The notes: generated by a model not told the origin, from the sequence alone. DNA of 27,720 bases from CALCNS01 sp937897315 (GCA_036744005.1 DAINOJ010000023.1:1-27720), one strand, 5' to 3'. Shown: positions 7,089 to 15,717, counted from the stretch's first letter. Made by a program: numbers and translations.

Positions 7089-8753
7089 ATGCATTATAAT
7101 TTGCTCATCGGTGGGGCGGCGGGTCAGGGCATCGATACCATGGCTAACATTTTGGGAAAGCTGCTTAAAAAAGAAGGGTATGCGTTTTTGGCCACCTTCG
7201 ACTTTATGTCGAGAATTCGCGGAGGTCATAATTTTATTCTCATCCGCTTCGGCGACGCTCCGGTGCTTTCTCACAGCATGTCGCTCGACGGCCTTATCGC
7301 CCTGGACAACACCTCTGTGGATTTGCACCTGCACGAGCTCAAACCCAACGGCTTTATTTTATGCGACGAGAAGATGAAAACCAGCGACAGCCGTGCCATC
7401 AAAATTCCACTGGCCGATATCGCCAAAGAGTTGGGTAACCCCCGGGTGGCAGGCAGCATCGCGACTGGGGTGCTATTGAAGCTATTTGGCTTATCCCTTA
7501 GCGGATTACGAGATATTTTACAGCACGAGCTGGACGAAAAGTATATCGAGATGAACATCAAGGCCTACGAAAGAGGATATGCTTTGGCAGAGACTCGTTA
7601 CGCCAAATTGCAAGCTCACTTTGAGGATCATATGATTATCACCGGCAACAAGGCCCTGGCGTTGGGGGCGCTGGCGGCGGGTTTACGCTTTTATTCGGCG
7701 TATCCCATGTCACCATCGACCAGCATTATGGAGTTTTTAGCTGCGCACGACCGGGACTTTAATGTGGTTGTGGAGCAAGCCGAAGACGAAATCGCGGCAA
7801 TTAATATGGCGTTGGGTGCATCATATGCCGGCGCAAGGGCGATGACAGCTACCTCAGGCGGCGGTTTCTCGCTCATGGTAGAGGCCTTGGGCTTAAGCGG
7901 CATTGCCGAGATTCCCTTGGTGGTGGTCGATGTGCAACGTCCCGGACCGGCAACCGGTTTACCTACCAGAACCGAACAGAGCGATTTGCGTTTTGTGATC
8001 CACGCCTCTCAGGGCGAATTCCCACGCAAAGTGGTTGCCTTGCGCCATCATCAGGAGGCCTTTAGTAAGACCATTTCGGCTTTTGAGACGGCGGAGAAAT
8101 ACCAAATCCCGGTCATTATTCTCAGCGACCAGTTTTTAGGGGATGCCGCGGCGACGGTGCCGCCATTTGTTTTGCCGGAACCTACCTCCATACCGGAACC
8201 GGAAGTGGCAGAGGGCGAATACCACCGCTATCTGATTACCGAAAGCGGGATTTCTCCTCGACTTATCCCGGGCATGACGAAGAAACTGGTGTTGTCCGAT
8301 AGCGACGAGCACGATGAGTTGGGCTTGATTACCGAGTCGGCCGAGGTTCGCAATGCCATGGTAGAGAAGCGGATGCGCAAAACAGTGGGCCTCATCGAGG
8401 AGCTAGAAGAACCCGATTTGTTGGGTGAGCCCAATGCGCCGGTGCTATTATTGGGCTGGGGTTCGACTTGGGGGCCTATTAAGGTAGCAGTGGAGCGTGT
8501 GAATGCTGCGAAACCTCATTCGGTGGCGGCGCTGGTTTTTGGCGATGTCTTCCCCTTGCCGGAGAAACGGTTGAGAGAGATGGCAGCCAAGGCGAAGCTC
8601 ATGGTGAATGTGGAACAGAATGCGAGCGGGCAGCTGGCGGGGCTGATTCGCGAGAGGACGGGAATCGTGTGCTCTAAAAGTATATTGAAGTACGATGGGC
8701 GGCAGTTGACCGCCGACGAGATTGTGGAGCACGTTTGGGAGGTGTTGAAATGA
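7089..8753 (+). CDS. korA: 2-oxoacid:ferredoxin oxidoreductase, fused gamma-alpha subunit
   Basis: The 554-residue subunit joins the gamma domain (about 1-185; GGAAGQGIDTMANILG, SRIRGGHNF) to the alpha pyrimidine-binding and swivel domains. YPMSPST (205-211) corresponds to the YPITPS(S/T) substrate-contact motif of two-subunit archaeal OFORs. EQAEDEIAAINMALGA (229-244) carries the Glu that activates thiamine diphosphate, and SGGGFSLMVE and QRPGPATGLPTRTEQSDL (283-300) are family signatures. With KorB it oxidatively decarboxylates 2-oxoacids to acyl-CoA, reducing ferredoxin in the cytoplasm. The exact substrate (2-oxoglutarate or amino-acid-derived oxoacids) is not decided by the sequence. ATG 7089 follows GAGGAGGG. 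The stop codon overlaps the korB start in ATGA, implying translational coupling. No separate ferredoxin-like delta subunit is present. Confidence 0.93.
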   Translation: MHYNLLIGGAAGQGIDTMANILGKLLKKEGYAFLATFDFMSRIRGGHNFILIRFGDAPVLSHSMSLDGLIALDNTSVDLHLHELKPNGFILCDEKMKTSDSRAIKIPLADIAKELGNPRVAGSIATGVLLKLFGLSLSGLRDILQHELDEKYIEMNIKAYERGYALAETRYAKLQAHFEDHMIITGNKALALGALAAGLRFYSAYPMSPSTSIMEFLAAHDRDFNVVVEQAEDEIAAINMALGASYAGARAMTATSGGGFSLMVEALGLSGIAEIPLVVVDVQRPGPATGLPTRTEQSDLRFVIHASQGEFPRKVVALRHHQEAFSKTISAFETAEKYQIPVIILSDQFLGDAAATVPPFVLPEPTSIPEPEVAEGEYHRYLITESGISPRLIPGMTKKLVLSDSDEHDELGLITESAEVRNAMVEKRMRKTVGLIEELEEPDLLGEPNAPVLLLGWGSTWGPIKVAVERVNAAKPHSVAALVFGDVFPLPEKRLREMAAKAKLMVNVEQNASGQLAGLIRERTGIVCSKSILKYDGRQLTADEIVEHVWEVLK

Positions 8754-9601
8754 ATTCACATGAATTTTGCACAAGAGAAACGGCTTGGTGCCCGGGGTGC
8801 GGGAATTTTAGCATTTTGAGTTGCTTAAAGAAGGCGGTCGAGGGGTTGCAGCTTGAGCCGCATAAAGTGCTTATGGTAGCGGGGATTGGTCAGGCGGCCA
8901 AAACTCCGCAGTATATTTGCGCCAATGCCTTTTGTGGGTTGCATGGCAGGGCGTTGCCTCCGTCTGTGGCAGCCAAGATGGCGAACGAAGAGCTGGTGGT
9001 GATTCTCGATACAGGCGATGGCGATTCGTATGGCGAGGGCGGTAATCATCTGCTTCATAATATAAGGCGTAATGTGGATGTTTCGCATTTTGTGCACAAC
9101 AACCAAATATATGGGTTGACCAAGGGACAGGCGTCGCCGACTTCACAGGTGGGCATGGTGACCGGAGCACAGCCGCATGGGAGTATGAATATGGCGTTGA
9201 ATCCGTTGTTATTGGCGCTAGCGGCGGGAGCGGGTTTTGTGGCGCGCGGTTTTGCTGGGGACCAGGAGCAGTTGGTGGGGCTGATGCAGCAGGCGATACG
9301 GTTTAAAGGGTATGCACTGCTCGATATTTTGCAGCCTTGCGTGAGTTTTAATAAGGTGAATACCTACGAATGGTATAAACAGAGGGTGCGTCCGATTGGT
9401 GCGGAGCACGATGTCACCGATTTTGCTGCGTCAATAGCGTTGGCGCAGGTGTTTGGCGAGGAGATCCCCACCGGCGTGCTGTATAAGGTAGAGAAACCGG
9501 TGTTCCACGATAACCACGGGGTGCTGCAAGACCACATTCCCTTAATCAGCAAAAAGACCAACCCCAAAAAATTGGAGCAATTGATCCACTCGTTTGTGTA
9601 G
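8750..9601 (+). CDS. korB: 2-oxoacid:ferredoxin oxidoreductase, beta subunit
   Basis: The 283-residue thiamine-diphosphate and [4Fe-4S] subunit partners KorA. ATG 8750 overlaps the korA stop and follows GGGAGGTG. WCPGCGN gives cluster ligands C14 and C17; GDGD (89-92) with the downstream NHLLHNIRRN is the Mg-thiamine-diphosphate motif; QPC supplies C197. The motif that normally reads GIGCS, holding a cluster Cys in archaeal enzymes, reads GIGQAAKTPQYIC here: Q48 replaces the Cys and C57 lies nine residues on. This looks like a subfamily trait and not damage, because the flanking FCGLHGRALP segment is well kept. No terminator is evident before the transporter promoter region. Confidence 0.93.
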   Translation: MNSHEFCTRETAWCPGCGNFSILSCLKKAVEGLQLEPHKVLMVAGIGQAAKTPQYICANAFCGLHGRALPPSVAAKMANEELVVILDTGDGDSYGEGGNHLLHNIRRNVDVSHFVHNNQIYGLTKGQASPTSQVGMVTGAQPHGSMNMALNPLLLALAAGAGFVARGFAGDQEQLVGLMQQAIRFKGYALLDILQPCVSFNKVNTYEWYKQRVRPIGAEHDVTDFAASIALAQVFGEEIPTGVLYKVEKPVFHDNHGVLQDHIPLISKKTNPKKLEQLIHSFV

Positions 9602-9667
9602 TAGCAGAAATTTCAGGGTAGGATTTTAAGGTTGAATTCTAATATTTTGCAATATGAAATATATACT

Positions 9668-9695
9668 TTGAATTAAAACTAAATATACTTAAAAT
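9668..9695 (+). promoter_or_regulatory. Putative sigma-A promoter for the peptide transporter operon
   Basis: TTGAAT (9668-9673) and TAAAAT (9690-9695) are separated by 16 bases inside a strongly AT-rich stretch (about 9640-9705) unlike the flanking coding DNA. It lies about 100 bases before the solute-binding protein start. The leader also holds an unused-looking AGAGGAGG at 9708-9715. Confidence 0.5.
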
Positions 9696-9797
9696 AAAAT
9701 ATAGGAAAGAGGAGGAATTTTGAATTAAAGCATCGAAGTCACAATGCAACTAAACGAGATTCTTAGAGATACGTTTAGATTATGTATTGGAGGTAAG

Positions 9798-11429
9798 ATG
9801 ATGAAAGGGAAATTCAAACTACTAGCTTTATTTCTTGTGATGTCTATGCTTTTAGCCGCGTGTGGCTCAACTCCCGCTCCAGCACCTAAGGAAGAAGCGA
9901 AACCTAAGGTTTTAACCCTTGCTCAGTTTAACCCACCAACCGGATTGTTTGTTCCGGATCTTTTGCAAACGGATTACGATGGAAATATCACAAGCATTGT
10001 TTTTGAGCCAATGATTAACTATAATCCAAATATGGAGTTTTATGGAATTCTGGCCGAAAGTTGGAGCGTTGCAGAAGATAACTTATCGGTTACCTTTAAG
10101 CTTCGTTCCGGTGTAACTTGGCACGATGGTAAACCATTTACTGCTGAAGATGTAAAGTTTACTCTCATGTTTGTTGGGCATCCCGACTACACAGGTCCAC
10201 GTTACTCCAATGTTGAAAAGATTCTTGGCATGAAAGACTATCATGAGGGTAAAGCCACCGATGTTCCGGGTTTAGAGATTATTGACCCTCTCACGATTAA
10301 AATAACCACAGATGGTGTTTTGGGCTCGTTCCTCTATAGCATTGGCACACGTCCCATTATGGCAAAACATATTTGGGAAAAAGTAGATGTTGCTACTGCC
10401 GAGAAGAATACTGCGATTACCGCGAATCCTGTGGGCACCGGTCCTTTCAAATTTAAAACTTTTGTTCCCGACTCTCATGCAGAATTGGTTCGGAATGATG
10501 CTTATTGGGGTGGAAAACCCAATATTGATACCATCATTTTAAAAGCTGTTGCAATGGATACCGCTTCCACGCAAATGATTAATGGCGGTATTGACTCTTT
10601 AATTGTCAGTGACTTCAATCCTACTTCGTTGAAGCTTTTAACAGATGCTAAGATTACCTTAGAATTTACTGACACTGTTACAGCTCAGTATATGGGTGTG
10701 AATAACCGCCTAGACACTTTGTCCAATAAAGCAGTACGCCAAGGGTTAGCTTGTGCAATTAACCGTCAGCAAATTGTGGATGAGCTACTTTATGGAAAAG
10801 CAAATGTTTTAAGTAACCCTTATACTCCTGCTAGCTGGGCAGATCCAGGTCCCGATGCGATTGACCAATATAAGTACGATAAGAATCGTGCCATTGAGTT
10901 AATTACTAGCGTAGATGGTTACACGTACGAGAACAATACGATGAAGTTTAATGGCACACCGGTGAAGTTCACCTTGAAATATCCCACAGGTAATAAAGCA
11001 CGTGAACAAAGTGCTGTGGTTATTCAGCAAAACTTGAAAGACATTGGTATTGAAGTAGAGTTGTTGATTATGGAATTCGCAGCGTTGTCTTCTGCAATTA
11101 ATGCTGCAGATTTTGATTTATTCCTCATTGGAATGGGCACCAGCTTCGATCCAGACCAAAAATACATTTGGGAAACCGGTGCAGGTTTCAACTACTGTGG
11201 TTGGGATGATGAATATACGAATGAAATGTTGGATGAAGGTCTCAAGTTTGTCTCCGTAGAAGAACGAAAGGCCATTTATAACGAATGGGCTATCTATATG
11301 AATGAACAAATTCCAAATGTTTGGTTATACAATCCACAAACCGCTCGTGCATTTGCTCCCAGATTTATTGGTTGGGAATTCGGTCCATCTGGTTTTTATT
11401 ACAAAATGCAAAATTGGGATATCAAATAG
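9798..11429 (+). CDS. Peptide ABC transporter substrate-binding lipoprotein (SBP_bac_5)
   Basis: The 543-residue extracytoplasmic receptor of a dipeptide/oligopeptide importer starts at ATG 9798 (or 9801), behind TTGGAGG (9788-9794); ATG 9744 is in frame but lacks a ribosome binding site. KFKLLALFLVMSMLLAAC is a lipoprotein signal with lipobox LAAC (Cys about residue 22), followed by a Pro/Ala spacer. The family 5 landmarks are present: LAESWSVAEDNLSVTFKLR, WHDGKPFTAEDVKFT, NPVGTGPFKF and LSNKAVRQGLACAINR. It binds peptides or related ligands (some members take nickel or opines) and delivers them to the permeases encoded next. A hairpin after it would make it more abundant than the membrane parts. 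Confidence 0.92.
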   Translation: MMKGKFKLLALFLVMSMLLAACGSTPAPAPKEEAKPKVLTLAQFNPPTGLFVPDLLQTDYDGNITSIVFEPMINYNPNMEFYGILAESWSVAEDNLSVTFKLRSGVTWHDGKPFTAEDVKFTLMFVGHPDYTGPRYSNVEKILGMKDYHEGKATDVPGLEIIDPLTIKITTDGVLGSFLYSIGTRPIMAKHIWEKVDVATAEKNTAITANPVGTGPFKFKTFVPDSHAELVRNDAYWGGKPNIDTIILKAVAMDTASTQMINGGIDSLIVSDFNPTSLKLLTDAKITLEFTDTVTAQYMGVNNRLDTLSNKAVRQGLACAINRQQIVDELLYGKANVLSNPYTPASWADPGPDAIDQYKYDKNRAIELITSVDGYTYENNTMKFNGTPVKFTLKYPTGNKAREQSAVVIQQNLKDIGIEVELLIMEFAALSSAINAADFDLFLIGMGTSFDPDQKYIWETGAGFNYCGWDDEYTNEMLDEGLKFVSVEERKAIYNEWAIYMNEQIPNVWLYNPQTARAFAPRFIGWEFGPSGFYYKMQNWDIK

Positions 11430-11450
11430 TATTGCTTTAGAGATGATACG

Positions 11451-11482
11451 AAAGGGGCCGATTTCAAACATCGGTCCCTTTT
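11451..11482 (+). terminator. Intra-operon hairpin (partial terminator / mRNA stabiliser)
   Basis: AAAGGGGCCGAT (11451-11462) pairs with ATCGGTCCCTTT (11470-11481) around TTCAAAC with one G-U pair, followed by a short TTTT. It lies between the solute-binding protein gene and the permease genes, a common position for a leaky terminator that raises binding protein relative to the membrane components. Confidence 0.7.
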
Positions 11483-11505
11483 ATGCAAAGATAGGAGGAT
11501 AAGCA

Positions 11506-12474
11506 ATGCGCTCATACCTCATACGCAGATTGTTACTCATGGTTCCTGTCATTCTAGGGGTCTCGGTCATTATTTTCACCTTAATCTCCTTTGCCCCAGG
11601 AGATCCATTTGCTCAAATGATTGAAGCTAACCCTGCAATGTCAAAAGCCGATTATGAAAATCTCCTTAACTCCATAGGGTATTATGATCCTATTCCCGTG
11701 CGATATGTGAAGTGGGCAAAGCAAGTGGCAACCGGTAATTTAGGATATTCTATTAGCCAAAAGCAACCCATTGATGAAATGATTGGTAGGAGACTCAAAA
11801 ATACCTTGTTACTTTCCATACCTGCTCTTATTTTAAGTACAATTATCTCCATTCCTTTAGGCGTATTTTCTGCTACAAAGCAGTATTCATGGGGAGATTA
11901 CTTCTTAACCATTTTGGCCCTCATAGGGATTTCTATACCCGCTTTCTTCCTAGCTTTATTGATGATTAAGTATTTGGCTTTCGATTGGAAGCTCTTTCCC
12001 ATGCAGGGTATGGAGACCATTGCATCGGGGTTATTTGGTCTTCCTTGGTTCTTGGACCGATTGCATCATATCGCATTACCTTTAAGTGTTTTAACACTAA
12101 TTCAAGTAGCGGGTCGCATGCGTTATACTCGTTCCTCTATGTTAGAAATCATCAATCAAGACTATATACGCACTGCTCGCGCTAAGGGGTTAAGTGAGCG
12201 CAGTGTGATTTATAAACATGCACTGCGCAATGCACTTATCCCAGTGATAACGGTCTTGAGCATTTCGCTTGGGACACTGCTATCTGGAGCAATTTTAACC
12301 GAAAATGTGTTTATGTGGCCTGGTATGGGGACTTTGGTTTACCAAGCCATTTCGAACCGCGATTACCCATTGGTGATGGCTGGGACCATGGTTTTGGCAT
12401 TAAGCATGTTGGCAGCAAATTTGTTTGCCGATATTGCCTACGCTTTTGCCGACCCACGCATACGCTACGATTAG
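11506..12474 (+). CDS. dppB: Dipeptide/oligopeptide ABC transporter permease (DppB/OppB type)
   Basis: The 322-residue inner-membrane permease begins with the typical MRSYLIRRLLLMVPVILGVS segment and the loop FAPGDPF. About six membrane helices follow, and the EAA loop DYIRTARAKGLSERSVIYKH contacts the ATPases. ENVFMWPGMGTLVYQAISNRDYP is characteristic of the OppB/DppB branch. ATG 11506 follows AGGAGG. The gene pairs with the DppC-type permease 13 bases downstream to form the membrane pore. The substrate (di- or oligopeptide) is set mainly by the binding protein and is not certain. Confidence 0.9.
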   Translation: MRSYLIRRLLLMVPVILGVSVIIFTLISFAPGDPFAQMIEANPAMSKADYENLLNSIGYYDPIPVRYVKWAKQVATGNLGYSISQKQPIDEMIGRRLKNTLLLSIPALILSTIISIPLGVFSATKQYSWGDYFLTILALIGISIPAFFLALLMIKYLAFDWKLFPMQGMETIASGLFGLPWFLDRLHHIALPLSVLTLIQVAGRMRYTRSSMLEIINQDYIRTARAKGLSERSVIYKHALRNALIPVITVLSISLGTLLSGAILTENVFMWPGMGTLVYQAISNRDYPLVMAGTMVLALSMLAANLFADIAYAFADPRIRYD

Positions 12475-12487
12475 GGGAGGTGGAAGA

Positions 12488-13369
12488 ATGAATACATCTA
12501 CCTCGGTGAAAGTGGTGAAAGGTCAGTCTCCATGGTCGATTGCCATTGGCAAATTATTTAAAAACAAGATGGCGATTGTGGCGCTGGTCGTCATTATTTT
12601 GTTAATTAGTTTAGCAGTATTTGCTCCACTGATTACTAAATTTGACCCCGATAAAATAAATTTGACCAATCGTTTACAATCACCCGGCGGTGAACATATT
12701 TTGGGTACCGATGATTATGGACGAGATGTCTTTACAAGACTCATCTTCGGCACAAGGGCTTCTTTATTGGTTGGATTTGTATCCACCAGCATTTCGGTTC
12801 TGATTGGTGTTTTACTTGGTGCGCTTTCCGGGTATTATGGTGGCTGGATTGATGTCATTGTTATGCGTTTGGTCGATATTTTTATGTGTTTTCCATTTTT
12901 TCTCATGGCCATTGTATTAGCTGCCATCTTAGGTCCAAGCATTTACACCGTTATGATTGTATCGGGGGTGTTGAGTTGGCCCAGTTTAGCACGCATGGTT
13001 CGTGCCGAGGTCTTGAGTTTAAAGAAGAGAGAATTCGTGGAAGCAGCTCGCGCTCTAGGTTTGAATGTTCCTAGTATGATCTTTACCCATGTTCTACCCA
13101 ATGTCTTTTCGGTCATTATTGTGTATGCTACGTTAGGTATTGCTGGTGGTATTTTGGGCGAAGCCGGTTTAAGTTATTTGGGATTGGGTGTAAAACAACC
13201 ACAGCCGAGTTGGGGGAATATGCTATCTTCAGCCCAGAGTATGGCAGCCCTTATGTTCTACCCTTGGCTGTGGATTCCACCAGGGATTATGATTTTTGTG
13301 ACGACTCTCTCGATTAATATATTTGGAGATGCTCTACGTGACTCGTTAGATCCCAAGCAAAAAAAGTAA
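12488..13369 (+). CDS. dppC: Dipeptide/oligopeptide ABC transporter permease (DppC/OppC type)
   Basis: The 293-residue permease starts at ATG 12488, right after GGGGAGGTGG (12475-12483 region); longer in-frame starts upstream lie inside dppB. The N-terminal helix follows KLFKNKMAIVALVV, then GTDDYGRDVFTRLIFGTRASL, the hallmark of DppC/OppC proteins, and the EAA loop EFVEAARALGLNVPSMIFTH. The conserved end is SWGNMLSSAQ...DALRDSLDP. It forms the second half of the pore with the DppB-type subunit. The ATPase gene follows 13 bases later. Confidence 0.9.
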   Translation: MNTSTSVKVVKGQSPWSIAIGKLFKNKMAIVALVVIILLISLAVFAPLITKFDPDKINLTNRLQSPGGEHILGTDDYGRDVFTRLIFGTRASLLVGFVSTSISVLIGVLLGALSGYYGGWIDVIVMRLVDIFMCFPFFLMAIVLAAILGPSIYTVMIVSGVLSWPSLARMVRAEVLSLKKREFVEAARALGLNVPSMIFTHVLPNVFSVIIVYATLGIAGGILGEAGLSYLGLGVKQPQPSWGNMLSSAQSMAALMFYPWLWIPPGIMIFVTTLSINIFGDALRDSLDPKQKK

Positions 13370-13382
13370 GGAGGATGGTGTA

Positions 13383-14366
13383 ATGGAGAAAGTATTATCC
13401 GTGGTAGACCTTTCTATCAACTTTCACACCTCCGAAGGCTTGGTACGAGCGGTGCGCGGGGTGGATTTTAGTATTTATGAAGGTGAAGTTGTGGGATTGG
13501 TGGGTGAATCGGGTTGCGGCAAAAGCGTGACAAGTTTCGCAACCATGGGTTTACTACCAAAACCCGAAGGAGTATTGGAACGAGGTTTTATTGAATTCCA
13601 TGGAAGAGACTTGGCTAGTTTACGTGATGAAGAAATGCAACATATTCGCGGAAACGAAATAGCAATGATCTTTCAGGAACCCATGACGGCATTGAACCCG
13701 GTATTGACCATAGGTGAGCAATTAGGAGAAGTTTTAGATGTGCATTTGGGTATTCCTTTGGGGAGTAAAGAAAATGCACAGCGATGCATAGAAAATCTAA
13801 ACTTGGTGGGTCTGCCACGAGCCGAACAGGTGCTTAAGGAGTATCCGCATCAGTTTTCTGGCGGGATGCGTCAGCGAATTATGATAGCCATGGCTTTAAG
13901 TTGTAATCCCAAGCTACTTATCGCCGATGAACCCACGACGGCTTTAGATGTGACAATACAAGCGCAAATCTTGGACTTGCTACGAAACCTCAAGAATCAG
14001 ATGAACACGGCTATCTTGTTTATTACTCATGATTTGGGCGTCATTTATGAAATGGCGAATCGAGTTATGGTCATGTATGCCGGAAAAATCGTCGAAGAAG
14101 GCGACACCAAGGAGATTTTTGCAGCACCAAGGCATCCGTATACCAAAGGACTCATGCGTTCAAGGCCGGGCAAGGCTCAAAAAGAGGAGGCTTTGTATTG
14201 CATTCCTGGTATGGTGCCGAGTGGAAAAGATGAGATTCAAGGGTGTGCATTTGCTCCGAGGTGTGAACATAGTTTTGATTTATGCCGCCTCGAGTGCCCA
14301 AAATTGGTTGCTGTAAGCGAAAAACATAGCGTGGCATGTCATTTGGTTCGCAAAGGAGGGGAATGA
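13383..14366 (+). CDS. dppD: Peptide ABC transporter ATP-binding protein (DppD/OppD type)
   Basis: The 327-residue ATPase carries Walker A GESGCGKS (41-48), signature FSGGMRQ (158-164), Walker B LLIADEP (178-184) and H-loop H216. The C-terminal oligopeptide-HPY extension (HPYTKGL from 251) carries Cys at 288, 294, 301, 305 and 319 (CAFAPRCEHSFDLC and beyond). Related Dpp/Opp ATPases have been reported to bind a [4Fe-4S] cluster with such C-terminal cysteines; here that is inference. ATG 13383 follows AAGGAGG. It dimerises with the DppF-type ATPase, whose gene starts one base after this stop codon. Confidence 0.92.
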   Translation: MEKVLSVVDLSINFHTSEGLVRAVRGVDFSIYEGEVVGLVGESGCGKSVTSFATMGLLPKPEGVLERGFIEFHGRDLASLRDEEMQHIRGNEIAMIFQEPMTALNPVLTIGEQLGEVLDVHLGIPLGSKENAQRCIENLNLVGLPRAEQVLKEYPHQFSGGMRQRIMIAMALSCNPKLLIADEPTTALDVTIQAQILDLLRNLKNQMNTAILFITHDLGVIYEMANRVMVMYAGKIVEEGDTKEIFAAPRHPYTKGLMRSRPGKAQKEEALYCIPGMVPSGKDEIQGCAFAPRCEHSFDLCRLECPKLVAVSEKHSVACHLVRKGGE

Positions 14367-14367
14367 G

Positions 14368-15354
14368 ATGAATCTTCCTTTGATTAGCATTGAGAATTTA
14401 AAGACACATTTCCCTTTGTATGGAGGTGTATTTTCGCGGCAAATTGGAGCGGTTCGAGCGGTAGATGGCGTGAGTTTCGAGATATATGAAGGGGAGACTT
14501 TTGGTCTGGTAGGAGAGTCGGGTTGTGGAAAGTCAACCGTGGGCCGGAGTATTTTACGCTTACTAAAGCCAACAGAGGGGAAAGTGGTTTTCCAAAACAA
14601 GGTGCTCTTTAATATGGAAGAGAAGATTTGGCTACCGGAAGAAGAGATGCGGTTACTACGACGCAATATGCAAATCATTTTCCAAGATCCGTTTGCTTCT
14701 CTGGACCCCAGGATGAATGTAGGGGCAATCGTTTCCGAAGGTGTTGTAGCACATAGATTGGCAAGTCGCAAAGAAGCTGCTGCGATGACCATTGATTTGC
14801 TTGAACGATGTGGAATTGCTGGAGAGAATATAGGTAAATATCCGCATGAGTTTTCAGGAGGCCAGAGGCAGAGGATTAGTATTGCGCGCGCATTGTCGTT
14901 AAACCCAAAGTTTTTGGTTTGCGATGAACCTATTGCCGCTCTGGACGTCTCGATTCAGGCGCAAATTCTAACATTAATGCAAAAGCTGAAGCAAGAATTG
15001 ATGCTGACCTACTTGTTTATTTCGCATGATTTAGGTGTAATACGTTACTTCTGTGACCGTATTGGAGTGATGTATCTGGGTTCCTTTGTGGAGACCGGAA
15101 CCAGTGAGCAATTGTTTAAAAACCCTCAGCATCCGTATACGCAGGCCTTGCTTTCGTCGATGCCAGTGCTCGATAGTGGCATGACCGGAGAGAGAATTGT
15201 ATTAAAGGGAAATGTTCCAAGTCCCGCTAACCCTCCTAGTGGTTGCAAGTTTCACACTCGATGTCCCTATGCGATGGAGAGGTGTAAAAAAGAAACGCCG
15301 AATATGGTTGAACGAGATCCCGGGCATTTCGCGGCATGCTGGTTATTGGAGTAG
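14368..15354 (+). CDS. dppF: Peptide ABC transporter ATP-binding protein (DppF/OppF type)
   Basis: The 328-residue ATPase has Walker A GESGCGKS (49-56), Q-loop FQDPFASLDPR, signature FSGGQRQ (162-168), Walker B FLVCDEP (182-188) and the HPYTQAL C-terminal extension with GCKFHTRCPYAMERC. Walker B is followed by IAALDV where VSALDV is usual, a conservative change. The ribosome binding site AGGAGGGG lies inside the end of dppD, and the single-base spacing implies coupled translation. This is the last gene of the transporter operon; no clear terminator lies between it and the small gene at 15429. Confidence 0.92.
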   Translation: MNLPLISIENLKTHFPLYGGVFSRQIGAVRAVDGVSFEIYEGETFGLVGESGCGKSTVGRSILRLLKPTEGKVVFQNKVLFNMEEKIWLPEEEMRLLRRNMQIIFQDPFASLDPRMNVGAIVSEGVVAHRLASRKEAAAMTIDLLERCGIAGENIGKYPHEFSGGQRQRISIARALSLNPKFLVCDEPIAALDVSIQAQILTLMQKLKQELMLTYLFISHDLGVIRYFCDRIGVMYLGSFVETGTSEQLFKNPQHPYTQALLSSMPVLDSGMTGERIVLKGNVPSPANPPSGCKFHTRCPYAMERCKKETPNMVERDPGHFAACWLLE

Positions 15355-15428
15355 GAGTAAGAGATTAAGGGGTAAAATAGAGACGCATGTGCTTTATGAG
15401 TGCCTAAGAGTAGAGTGGAGGAATGGCT

Positions 15429-15584
15429 ATGAAACCGAAGAAAGGCATGGATGAAAAAAACCGAGTGACCTTTAAAGAGTTTTGGGCACTTTGCTTAGCT
15501 CAATATGGGGCAGCTCTGCCGGGATTATTAATGATGATTGGTGCCTTACTAGGTATCTACCTTATAGTAGAATTCTTCTTCTAA
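15429..15584 (+). CDS. 51-residue single-pass membrane protein
   Basis: ATG 15429 lies seven bases after GGAGG (15417-15421); another in-frame ATG at 15423 is too close to it. The product has a charged N-terminus (MKPKKGMDEKNRVTFKEFW) and a hydrophobic segment from about residue 29 to the end (ALPGLLMMIGALLGIYLIV) closing with EFFF. The ribosome binding site, the clear single-span topology and the placement directly before a dispersed repeat support a real small gene. It could be a small subunit or regulator of the neighbouring transporter, or independent; nothing decides this. I know no named family for it. Confidence 0.6.
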   Translation: MKPKKGMDEKNRVTFKEFWALCLAQYGAALPGLLMMIGALLGIYLIVEFFF

Positions 15585-15592
15585 CAAAGCTG

Positions 15593-15642
15593 ATTTACAG
15601 AGTAGGGTCAGCGTTTTGTTGCGAAACGCGAGACGTGCTCTA
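15593..15642 (+). repeat. L-family repeat, full-length copy
   Basis: ATTTACAGAGTAGGGTCAGC leads into the core GCGTTTTGTTGCGAAACGC and the right part GAGACGTGCTCTAGG. The core can fold as GCGTTT/AAACGC with a 7-base loop. It starts nine bases after the stop codon of the 51-residue protein gene. Confidence 0.75.
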
Positions 15643-15717
15643 GGTTAAGAATATTGTTAGGGAGGTGCGGCGTACGACGGGATTAGAGTGAAGCTATCAT
15701 ATCTTTGGAGGTGTACA

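Noticed and set aside
7015..7377. Open frame encoding a 120-residue protein
   Set aside because: It reads straight through the family A palindrome and then overlaps the start of korA in another frame; it has no ribosome binding site and no recognisable domain.
9744..9797. N-terminal extension of the solute-binding protein from ATG 9744
   Set aside because: It would bury the lipoprotein signal behind 18 residues and has no ribosome binding site, whereas ATG 9798 has one and gives a canonical lipobox.
14280..14792. 170-residue minus-strand open frame opposite dppD/dppF
   Set aside because: It is antisense to two well-supported ATPase genes and shows a shadow composition with no family resemblance.
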